Assembly: GCA_019459485.1 (NCBI GenBank)
Contig: JAIBEZ010000009.1
Coordinates: 1-53,128 of the forward strand
From: Prolixibacteraceae bacterium
Lineage (GTDB): Bacteria; Bacteroidota; Bacteroidia; Bacteroidales; Prolixibacteraceae
Reading direction: 5' to 3'
DNA length: 53,128 nucleotides
The stretch's first letter is position 1. Each line of letters opens with the position of its first letter. Positions 42,763-50,817 of the stretch are shown here, piece by piece. The position numbers and the translations under genes are program-made. Below the pieces are notes generated by a model. That model did not search any database. It was not told the origin of the DNA and saw only the letters and a list, made by a program, of their open reading frames with translations.

Positions 42763-44400
42763 ATGAAAAAGAAATTCTTAACATATAGCGCAGGTATTGC
42801 AAGTGCGATCCTTGTATTGTTTACCTCATGTACCAAACTGGATCTCGCACCAACAGACAGGTTTACCGAGGCAAACTACTGGACTTCCCCCGAAAAAGCC
42901 AATATGGTTTTAAATATGGCTTACAGTCAAATGACAAACAGTGATTATTTCTTCAGTACTGAAGCCCTTTCTGACAACATGTACGAAGGTCGTGGTTCGA
43001 GCAGTGAAAAAGCGATTTCTTCCGGACAGGCCGATGCTTCTAACATACGTTTCGCAAACGAATGGAAAAACTGCTACGAAGGAATCAAAACTTGTCACAT
43101 ATTTCTTGAAAATGTGGATCGGATTCCAGCAATGGACGAGCAACTGAAAAACAGAATGATATCGGAAGCCCGCTTCATCCGTGCCTATCTATACTTTAGA
43201 CTGACTACCTGGTACGGCGATGTTCCGTTGTTCGAAAAAGACCTGACTTTGTCCGAATCCAAGACAATTTCACGAGTTCCTCAGGCTGATGTTTTAACTT
43301 TTGTACACAACGAGCTCGATGCAGTTCTGGAATTCCTGCCAACAAAAGAAGAGTATTCCGATGATGACAAAGGTCGGATCACTTCAGGAGCAGTAATTGC
43401 CTTTAAAGCAAGAACCTACCTTTACAGTAACGACTGGGCGAATGTGGTTGTCAACTGCGAAAAACTGATTAATTCAACCGAGTTTGGAACTTACTCGTTG
43501 TTTTCGTCTTACGAAGGTCTTTTCCTTCCTGAAAACGAATACAACAGCGAAGTTATTCTCGATTTGGCCTATGTTCCTTCATTGCGCACCTGGGGAAACT
43601 TTTACGATTATGCACCGCTTTCGGTAGGCGCCAGGGTAAATTCGCTTTCACCAACTCAGGAGTTGGTGAACGATTACATCACACTGAACGGAAAGACCAT
43701 CACTGCGGCCGGATCAGGTTACAGCGAAACCGACCCGTATAAGAATCGTGACCCAAGACTTTCAGCAACCGTTGTTTACCACGAATTTGCATGGAAAAAA
43801 CCGGATGGATCAACACAAACCATTTACATCAAACCGGGAACTGCTCCAAACGAATCAGCTGCTGTGGATGAATACAAAGGGCAAGGAACGAATTCTACAT
43901 CAACAGGTTACTACATTCGTAAATACTACGATCCAACAGCATTGGCGAGCATGACTTCAGGATTAAACCTGATTTTAATCCGCTATGCCGATGTGTTGCT
44001 GATGTATGCCGAAGCCAAAAATGAATTGAATCAAATGGACGAAGCGATCTGGAACAAAACCATCAAAGCATTGCGCACACGTGCTGGTTTTACCGATCCT
44101 GAAGCTTTGGTTTATACAACAGGCGCAACCAAACCACAATTGCAGGACATCATCCGTCGCGAACGTCGTAGCGAATTGGCTGTTGAAGGACTGCGGATTC
44201 ACGATCTTCGTCGCTGGAAAACTGCTGAAGTGCTGCTCAATGTTTATCCTCATGGCGCACAATATGGCGATGCCTCAACCGACAACGGATACATCCGGCT
44301 CGACAAAAGGAATTTCAACAAAGACCGCGATTATCTGTGGGCTGTACCTCAGTCGGAGAAGGATATAAATCCGAACTTAGGGCAAAATGCCGGGTACTAA
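42763..44400 (+). CDS. susD: SusD/RagB surface glycan-binding lipoprotein
   Basis: Lipoprotein of 545 residues (lipobox VLFTSCTK) that covers the SusC pore and captures oligosaccharides. SusD features are LDLAPTDRFTEANYWTSPEKANMVLNMAY near the N-terminus, ARFIRAYLYFRLTTWYGDVPLF, ILIRYADVLLMYAEAKNEL, and the C-terminal IIRRERRSELAVEGLRIHDLRRW, with NPNLGQNAGY at the end. Directly after susC, same strand. Confidence 0.95.
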   Translation: MKKKFLTYSAGIASAILVLFTSCTKLDLAPTDRFTEANYWTSPEKANMVLNMAYSQMTNSDYFFSTEALSDNMYEGRGSSSEKAISSGQADASNIRFANEWKNCYEGIKTCHIFLENVDRIPAMDEQLKNRMISEARFIRAYLYFRLTTWYGDVPLFEKDLTLSESKTISRVPQADVLTFVHNELDAVLEFLPTKEEYSDDDKGRITSGAVIAFKARTYLYSNDWANVVVNCEKLINSTEFGTYSLFSSYEGLFLPENEYNSEVILDLAYVPSLRTWGNFYDYAPLSVGARVNSLSPTQELVNDYITLNGKTITAAGSGYSETDPYKNRDPRLSATVVYHEFAWKKPDGSTQTIYIKPGTAPNESAAVDEYKGQGTNSTSTGYYIRKYYDPTALASMTSGLNLILIRYADVLLMYAEAKNELNQMDEAIWNKTIKALRTRAGFTDPEALVYTTGATKPQLQDIIRRERRSELAVEGLRIHDLRRWKTAEVLLNVYPHGAQYGDASTDNGYIRLDKRNFNKDRDYLWAVPQSEKDINPNLGQNAGY

Positions 44401-44465
44401 TTGATATCCACACAAAAAAGAAAGAGTTATAAATACTGAATTAAAAAATATAAATATATAGTCAT

Positions 44466-45611
44466 ATGAAATCATTATTAGTAAAACTGACCATATTAGC
44501 ATCTTTTCTGATTGCATTTGCCGGATGTAATGAAGATGACGAATTGAAAGACACCAAAGTAACGGCTGTAAAAATGCTTTACGAACCCACCAACGGAAAA
44601 TCGGTCGTATTGCAGAGTTCTGCTTCCGCAACAGTTTATTTCGAATGGGAACCAGCCAAAGCTGAAGACGGCGGCATGGTATTGTACGAAGTTGCGTTCG
44701 ACAAAGAAGGCGGCGATTTTTCAAGCCCGATATACCGTATGGCTTCCGACAATAACGGTGGCTACAACCATGCAACCCTTTCGCACAAGCAACTCAATAA
44801 AATCGCCGGAATGGCTGGTGTTGAATCTGCTGCAACCGGCAAACTCATATGGACAGTATTCTCTTCAAAAGGGATTAACGACATTGTGGCTGCCGAATCA
44901 AGAGTAATTGAAATTACCCGTTTGGCTGGTTTTGCAGATGTTCCGGTTGATGTTTATGTAACCGGAGAAGCTTCAGAAGGTGGAGCCGATCTTTCGAAAG
45001 CAAGCATCATGAAATCGACTGCTGCTGGCGAATTTGAAATTTATACCAAACTGACCGCCGGAAAATCGTACAATTTCACCGATGCAAAAGTGGGTACTCC
45101 ACGTAAATTCTATTCTGAAAACGGGTTGCTGAAAGAAGGCACCACCAACAGTACAGTTGCAAAAACAGGTGTTTACCGCATCAAACTCGACTTTAACGTC
45201 GGATCAACTGTTTATACTGAAATTACAGATATGCAATTGTTCTTCAGCCCAACAAATTCGTTCCTGTTCTCATTGCCTTATCTGGCAAATGGCGAATGGA
45301 AAGCTACCAGTCAACCAATTACTTTCAAGCAAGAAGGTTGGGGAAGAGACGAACGTTACAAAATAAAAATGACAACCATTAACAGCGCAGGCGAAACTGT
45401 TGACGAATGGTGGGGAACTCCAAACACCGACAGCCGTCCAAACAGTTCAAGTCCGGCATCATATTATTACCTGTACCCGGTTGACAACGACCAATGGAAT
45501 GGTAAATTCAAATTTGCAGGCGAATTGGATATGGCTTTGGTTGATATGTCTGTTTTATTGCAGGCAGAAAATCCATATACACATTCATTTACCAAAGTAG
45601 GCGACCAATAA
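44466..45611 (+). CDS. SusE-like surface glycan-binding lipoprotein
   Basis: Lipoprotein of 381 residues (lipobox IAFAGCNEDDE). The acidic residues right after the Cys match the Bacteroidota surface-export signal, so it is likely exposed on the cell. An N-terminal SusE-type Ig domain (VLQSSASATVYFEWEPAKAEDGGMVLYEVAFD) is followed by two beta-sandwich modules, the last with WKATSQPITFKQEGWGRDERYKI typical of starch/mannan-binding SusE/F proteins. It follows susD after 65 nt and is closed by a terminator. Confidence 0.82.
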   Translation: MKSLLVKLTILASFLIAFAGCNEDDELKDTKVTAVKMLYEPTNGKSVVLQSSASATVYFEWEPAKAEDGGMVLYEVAFDKEGGDFSSPIYRMASDNNGGYNHATLSHKQLNKIAGMAGVESAATGKLIWTVFSSKGINDIVAAESRVIEITRLAGFADVPVDVYVTGEASEGGADLSKASIMKSTAAGEFEIYTKLTAGKSYNFTDAKVGTPRKFYSENGLLKEGTTNSTVAKTGVYRIKLDFNVGSTVYTEITDMQLFFSPTNSFLFSLPYLANGEWKATSQPITFKQEGWGRDERYKIKMTTINSAGETVDEWWGTPNTDSRPNSSSPASYYYLYPVDNDQWNGKFKFAGELDMALVDMSVLLQAENPYTHSFTKVGDQ

Positions 45612-45626
45612 ACCTTTTATATCATG

Positions 45627-45660
45627 TAAAAAGGGCGGGCGTTTCGATGCCTGCCTTTTT
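45627..45660 (+). terminator. Terminator between susE-like gene and GH76
   Basis: AAAAAGGGCGGGC pairs imperfectly with GCCTGCCTTTTT (one bulge, G-U pairs), followed by further T residues. It would give more binding-protein than enzyme mRNA, as at 903-948 in the first locus. Confidence 0.7.
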
Positions 45661-45688
45661 TACTATTTATCAGAATAAAACAACCGTT

Positions 45689-46828
45689 ATGAGCAAACAT
45701 TTTCTATTATTCTTTCTGGTTCCGTTTCTGTTTCAGGCTTGCAGCAAAAAGGACGATCCCGCAAATACCGGTGATGAGGAATATACCATTGACTGGAACG
45801 AAGCTGCCGACAGCAGCAGTAATTCATTTGTCATGTCGTACTGGAATGGCGCCGACAGTTATTTCAATTATAACAACAGCGGGCTGAAAGACTTTCATTA
45901 CTGGCCGCAGGCACATGCGCTGGATGTAGCGGTTGATGCGTACATTCGTACCAACGATAATTTTTATAAATCAACCATCAATTCGTGGTACGATGGAGTG
46001 AAAAAGAAAAACGGGAACACCTTTTACAACGAGTATTACGACGACATGGAGTGGATTGCCCTGGCCATGCTCCGCACTTACAATGCCACTCAGGATGAAA
46101 AATTTAAAACCAGCGCCATTGACGTTTGGAAGGACATTCAAACCGGATGGAACAGCAATGCGGGTGGTGGAATTTCCTGGAAAAAGGATCAGCCTTACAG
46201 CAAAAATGCCTGTTCGAACGGACCAGCCTGCATTCTTGCAGCACGCTTGTTTCAGCAGTTTGGCGATGTAAAAGACAAAGAATGGGCCTTGGAAATTTAC
46301 GACTGGGAAAAAGAATATTTATTCAATCCGGCAAATGGATCTGTTTACGACAACATCGACAGCCGTACCGGTGACATCCAAAAATCGTGGATTTTCACCT
46401 ACAACCAGGGAACATTTCTGGGATCGGCCCTCGAACTATACAAAATCACCGGAGAAAAAGGTTATTTGAACGATGCCATAAAAGCGGCAGATTACACCCT
46501 CAACAACCTGGTTGACAGCAATGACCGTTTGCTGAAAAGTGAAGGAAACGGCGACGGTGGATTATTTAAAGGTATTTTTATTCGCTACTTTGCCCAACTG
46601 ATTCTGCATCCCGACCTCGATGCTTCGACAAAAAAACGCTACATCAGCTTCTTTAAACTGAATGCTGAAACACTTTGGAGAACTGGTACCAACAAGCAGT
46701 TGATTTTATTCAGTAACTATTGGAAGACCAAACCTGGTAGCACGACCGATTTGACCACCCAAACGAGCGGAGCCATGCTGATTGAAGCCGCAGCTCTCCT
46801 TGAAAAACAAGGATTACTGACGAATTAG
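45689..46828 (+). CDS. GH76 endo-alpha-1,6-mannanase, surface lipoprotein
   Basis: Cuts the alpha-1,6-mannan backbone. The start at 45689 gives a signal peptide with lipobox LFQACSKKDDP; the acid residues after Cys suggest surface exposure. The (alpha/alpha)6 barrel has the catalytic Asp pair at 118-119 in YNEYYDDMEWIALA, as in all active GH76 enzymes, plus GGISWKKDQPYSKNACSNGPA and TYNQGTFLGSALELY. Length of 379 residues is normal. Together with GH92 and GH125 downstream it defines this locus as alpha-mannan directed. It would start degradation outside the cell. Confidence 0.93.
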   Translation: MSKHFLLFFLVPFLFQACSKKDDPANTGDEEYTIDWNEAADSSSNSFVMSYWNGADSYFNYNNSGLKDFHYWPQAHALDVAVDAYIRTNDNFYKSTINSWYDGVKKKNGNTFYNEYYDDMEWIALAMLRTYNATQDEKFKTSAIDVWKDIQTGWNSNAGGGISWKKDQPYSKNACSNGPACILAARLFQQFGDVKDKEWALEIYDWEKEYLFNPANGSVYDNIDSRTGDIQKSWIFTYNQGTFLGSALELYKITGEKGYLNDAIKAADYTLNNLVDSNDRLLKSEGNGDGGLFKGIFIRYFAQLILHPDLDASTKKRYISFFKLNAETLWRTGTNKQLILFSNYWKTKPGSTTDLTTQTSGAMLIEAAALLEKQGLLTN

Positions 46829-46949
46829 TTTGTCAAAGCAATGAGTAGAAGGATACTCAATGTTGTAATATAAGTGAATTTTAAGAACAGGGAAATTACT
46901 AACCGGATTTTCCCTCGGGAAACCAACCACCAACTTTAAAACTGAAATA

Positions 46950-49082
46950 ATGATGAGTATAAAGATTCTAACAATCGTTCTGTTTCTCGCAACTGCATTT
47001 TCTTCGCAGGCACAAAAGCAGCTCACCAAATACGTCAACCCTTTTTTAGGAACAGCCACACTGTGGGACAGTATCGACATTGGATATAAACCCACTCACC
47101 GCACCTGGGGCGCCGAAGTTTTTCCGGGATCATCGCTGCCAAATGCAATGGTGCAACTCACTCCGGTAACTCAATGGCGCAGTGGCTCGGGATACCAGTA
47201 CGAAGACACCGTTATTTATGCTTTTATCCACACCAGTAAAGGACATTGGAATTTGGGTCACATCCCTCTCCTACCGGCTACCGGTAAATTTACCACCGAT
47301 GACTATTCCTCACCTTACAGTCACAAAACCGAATCGGCACAACCGGGTTATTACCAGGTTTATCTCGAACGTTACGGCATTAATGCCGAACTGACTTCAA
47401 CCCTGCGTTGCGCATTTCACAAATACACCTTCAAAGTTGGACAAAGCAAAAAACTGATTGCCGACTTGTCGCGTTCGAACGAGAGGGTTCGGAGCTGGGA
47501 AATCAATCAGGAGGGCGAAAATGTATTTAAAGGTTTCCAGCAAACAGGCGAAAAAATGTATTTCTACGCCGTGGCTAACCATTCTATAAAAAACATCGAA
47601 TCGCAGAAAAGCGAAAAGAACGAAATTTCGATCGTCAATTTTGTTGATTCACCCAAAACGCTAGAAATACAGATCGGCTTTTCGTTCGTGAGCATCGCCA
47701 ACGCTAAAGAAAATCTGGAAAAAGAAATGCTTGCAAAAAGCTTTCAGCAGATCAGGGATGAAGCCACCCAAACATGGGAAACTTTGTTGTCGAAAATTAC
47801 GGTATCAGGAGGAACGCAAAGACAAAAAGGATTGTTCTACTCAACGCTCTACCGTTCGTTTTTGTGGCCTGCTTTGCGAAGCGATGCGAATGGTGAATTT
47901 ACTGATGAGTTAGGAGAAGTCGTAAATAAAGGATTCGACTATTATACCGAACCATCGCTGTGGGACGATTACCGCAACAAACTGGTTTTGCTTGGAATGT
48001 TGTCGCCTGAAGTTACCGAAGATGTTATTAAATCGATGATAGACAAAGGCGAAAAATCAGGCGGTTTTATGCCGACATTTTTTCATGGCGACCATGCAGC
48101 CCCATTTATTTCAGGAACTTACCTCCGCGGAATTAACGGATTTGACGTAAAAACCGCTTACAACCTGCTTCTCCGGAATGCTACAATGGAAAACAAAAGC
48201 CGTCCGCGTGGAATGGAATACATTGAAAAAGGATACATAGCGGAACCCGACATTGCTGATCCAAAGCTCGAAACGGTTGCTGCCGCTGGGGTAACCAAAA
48301 CACTCGAATATGCCTACGACGATTACGCCGTGGCTTTGCTGGCCAAAGAATTGGGCGACACCGACAATTACGATATGCTGATGAAACGTACCGGCAATTA
48401 CAAAAATATGTTCGACCCATCCACCGGTTTTATGCGTGGCCGTTTGGCCAATGGCGACTGGATTAAAAATTTTGATCCTGAAGTGATTTTCTACGAGTAC
48501 ATGTACCGTGAAGCCAATGCCTGGCAATCGTCGTTCTTTGCACCACACGACACGAAAGGTTTGATCGGTTTATACAAGAGCCCCGCCGATTTTGAGAAGA
48601 AGCTGGATGATCTTTTCTCGATTCCATACAAAGGACGGGAAGCGTACAACATTTCAGGATTTATTGGCCAGTATTGCCACGGCAACCAGCCCGATCACAG
48701 CTTTCCGTGGTTGTACTATTTTGTGGGCAAACAGGAGAAATCGCAGGTGGTGCTCGACAGTATTATGGATCGTTTTTACGACATGGGCAAAGACAAGCTG
48801 GCCTACTCCGGAATGGATGATGCAGGTGAAAACTCTGCGTGGTATGTGTTTTCCGCCATCGGACTATATACATTTTCCCCAGCCGATCCTGAATACATCG
48901 TTTCAGTACCTTTGTTCGATAAAGTTGAATTCGACCTTGGAGAGAAGAAATTCACCATCATCAAAAAGAATTCAGGAAAGAAAATCGACAAAATTACCTA
49001 TAACAATAAGAAAATCGACGGCTATTTTATTCCTCATTCAGAATTGCTGAAAGGAAAGAAACTGATTATTACAACGAAATAA
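46950..49082 (+). CDS. GH92 enzyme with Gln in the catalytic-acid position
   Basis: Secreted GH92 protein of 710 residues (signal peptide ending near FSSQAQ), normally a calcium-dependent exo-alpha-mannosidase. The N-terminal beta-domain contains YVNPFLGT, GAEVFPGSSLPNAMVQLTP and HTSKGHW. The catalytic domain has ATMENKSRPRGMEYIEKGY, WQSSFFAPHD, and the key blocks GNQPDHSFPWLY (578-589) and GMDDAGENSAWYVFSAIG. The Asp pair (623-624) of the catalytic base is present, but the GNEP motif reads GNQP with Gln580 replacing the general acid. Such a change is known in the GH92 enzyme of Cellulosimicrobium that removes mannose from mannosyl-phosphate. A mannose-1-phosphate uncapping role is therefore likely. 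Confidence 0.88.
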   Translation: MMSIKILTIVLFLATAFSSQAQKQLTKYVNPFLGTATLWDSIDIGYKPTHRTWGAEVFPGSSLPNAMVQLTPVTQWRSGSGYQYEDTVIYAFIHTSKGHWNLGHIPLLPATGKFTTDDYSSPYSHKTESAQPGYYQVYLERYGINAELTSTLRCAFHKYTFKVGQSKKLIADLSRSNERVRSWEINQEGENVFKGFQQTGEKMYFYAVANHSIKNIESQKSEKNEISIVNFVDSPKTLEIQIGFSFVSIANAKENLEKEMLAKSFQQIRDEATQTWETLLSKITVSGGTQRQKGLFYSTLYRSFLWPALRSDANGEFTDELGEVVNKGFDYYTEPSLWDDYRNKLVLLGMLSPEVTEDVIKSMIDKGEKSGGFMPTFFHGDHAAPFISGTYLRGINGFDVKTAYNLLLRNATMENKSRPRGMEYIEKGYIAEPDIADPKLETVAAAGVTKTLEYAYDDYAVALLAKELGDTDNYDMLMKRTGNYKNMFDPSTGFMRGRLANGDWIKNFDPEVIFYEYMYREANAWQSSFFAPHDTKGLIGLYKSPADFEKKLDDLFSIPYKGREAYNISGFIGQYCHGNQPDHSFPWLYYFVGKQEKSQVVLDSIMDRFYDMGKDKLAYSGMDDAGENSAWYVFSAIGLYTFSPADPEYIVSVPLFDKVEFDLGEKKFTIIKKNSGKKIDKITYNNKKIDGYFIPHSELLKGKKLIITTK

Positions 49083-49135
49083 ATATCGAAATAACTAGAA
49101 TATTTTTCCAGCAACTGGCCGCCATCAGGTGTGCA

Positions 49136-49163
49136 AACTTGGAACTTGAAACTTTAAACTTGG
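49136..49163. repeat. Heptamer array (AACTTGG type)
   Basis: Four heptamers, AACTTGG, AACTTGA, AACTTTA and AACTTGG, end 10 nt before the start codon of the GH125 gene, so they lie in its leader. Confidence 0.7.
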
Positions 49164-49173
49164 AACTACCAAT

Positions 49174-50610
49174 ATGACAACAAGAAGAAATTTTTTACGC
49201 AACAGCGGCCTCACCATGGCCGGGCTGGCCATCGCCGGATCAGGCAAAGTGCTGGCTTCAACAGTAAATGGAATTAGCTATGTAAGCAAGCGTCCGGCTC
49301 CTGAAAAACGGAACTTTACATCCGTAGCGGTTGAAAAAGCCATTCAACAAACCAAAGCAAAACTGAAAGACCCGAAACTGGCCTGGATGTTCGAAAACTG
49401 TTTCCCCAACACGCTGGATACAACCGTTGAGTTCGGTACAAAAAACGGAAAACCTGACACTTTTGTGATCACAGGCGATATTCACGCCATGTGGTTACGC
49501 GATTCAACGGCTCAGGTTTGGCCCTATCTCCCAATGGCAAATGACGACAAAGAGCTGAAATCATTGCTGGCCGGTGTAATTCATCGCCAGTCGCAGTGTG
49601 TTTTGCTCGATCCGTATGCCAATGCATTCAACAAAGAACTGGTTCCGGGAGAATGGATGAGCGATAAAACCGATATGAAAAACGGTTTGCACGAGCGCAA
49701 ATGGGAAATCGACTCGCTTTGTTATACCGTTCGTTTGGCCTATCAATACTGGAAAACAACTGGCGACAAGTCTGTTTTTGATGCTGACTGGCAAAAAGCT
49801 GCCGCAGCAATTCTGGAAACATTCACCGTGCAGCAACGCAAAGACGGACTTGGCCCATACAAATTTGAACGCGAAACGACCCGCCAGTTGGACACCTTGT
49901 CAAACGGAGGTTACGGTCGTCCGCTCAAACCGGTCGGACTCATCAACTCATCTTTTCGTCCGTCAGACGATGCCGCAACTTATGGTTTCCTGATTCCTTC
50001 GAATTTGTTTGCAGTCGTTTCGCTACGTCAGTTGGCCGAAATAAGCACAAAGGTGACCGGCGATACATCGTTCGCAAAAAAATGTGTGGCTTTGGCTGAT
50101 GAAGTGAATGCCGCCATTCAGAAATATGCGGTGGTGGAACACAAAAAATATGGTAAAGTGTTTGCTTTCGAAGTGGACGGATTTGGCAATGCTACTTTTA
50201 TGGACGATGCCAATGTGCCCAGCTTGCTTGGCTTGCCTTATCTGGGATGTGTTGAAAAGAATGACCCGATTTACCAGAATACCCGCAAACTTGTTTGGAG
50301 CGACGACAATCCTTACTTTTTCAAGGGAAAAGCAGGCGAAGGAATTGGCGGACCGCACGTTGGTTACGACATGGTTTGGCCAATGAGCATCATCATGCGG
50401 GCGATGACAAGCAGCGATGACAAGGAAATTGCCTGGTGTGTTAAAACACTTCGGAACACCGATGCCGAAACTGGTTTTATGCACGAAACTTTTCACAAAG
50501 ACGATCCGAAAAATTTCACCCGCTCATGGTTTGCCTGGGCAAATACTTTGTTTGGCGAATTAATCCTGAAATTGGTGAAAGAAGGGAAAGAGAATCTGCT
50601 TGATGTTTAA
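49174..50610 (+). CDS. GH125 exo-alpha-1,6-mannosidase
   Basis: Removes alpha-1,6-linked mannose from the non-reducing end, completing the work of GH76. It starts with a Tat-like signal (MTTRRNFLRNSGLTMAGLAIAGSG). The (alpha/alpha)6 signatures of GH125 (former DUF1237) are DIHAMWLRDSTAQVWPYLP, ERKWEIDSLCYTVRLAYQYW, SFRPSDDAATYGFLIPSNLF, FMDDANVPSLLGLPYLG and the C-terminal FMHETFHKDD...FTRSWFAWANTLFGELI, which holds the catalytic Glu. Length (478) is normal. It is 91 nt downstream of GH92 on the same strand. Confidence 0.95.
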   Translation: MTTRRNFLRNSGLTMAGLAIAGSGKVLASTVNGISYVSKRPAPEKRNFTSVAVEKAIQQTKAKLKDPKLAWMFENCFPNTLDTTVEFGTKNGKPDTFVITGDIHAMWLRDSTAQVWPYLPMANDDKELKSLLAGVIHRQSQCVLLDPYANAFNKELVPGEWMSDKTDMKNGLHERKWEIDSLCYTVRLAYQYWKTTGDKSVFDADWQKAAAAILETFTVQQRKDGLGPYKFERETTRQLDTLSNGGYGRPLKPVGLINSSFRPSDDAATYGFLIPSNLFAVVSLRQLAEISTKVTGDTSFAKKCVALADEVNAAIQKYAVVEHKKYGKVFAFEVDGFGNATFMDDANVPSLLGLPYLGCVEKNDPIYQNTRKLVWSDDNPYFFKGKAGEGIGGPHVGYDMVWPMSIIMRAMTSSDDKEIAWCVKTLRNTDAETGFMHETFHKDDPKNFTRSWFAWANTLFGELILKLVKEGKENLLDV

Positions 50611-50650
50611 GTCAAGATATAATAAGAACTATTCATTGTCTAATATTTTC

Positions 50651-50733
50651 AACTCACCCCACGTCCGCGAGCGGACGTCCCCCTCTCTTTCAAAAAGAGA
50701 GGGGAAAGCATCGCAGATGCTAGGGGGTGAGTT
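50651..50733. repeat. Cloverleaf-like palindromic element
   Basis: The outer stem AACTCACCCC (50651-50660) with GGGGTGAGTT (50724-50733) encloses three hairpins: ACGTCCGC/GCGGACGT (50661-50678), CCCCTCTCTTT/AAAGAGAGGGG (50680-50704) and GCATC/GATGC (50708-50720). All stems are perfect. It sits between the GH125 gene and the next gene and may be a dispersed mobile repeat or a transcript-end structure. Confidence 0.75.
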
Positions 50734-50817
50734 CGAAATAAAATCACAAATTTAAATGCGACACTATTTCGTTCTAATCAAATAACACTAAATCAATCAA
50801 TTTAACCTAAATTCAAT

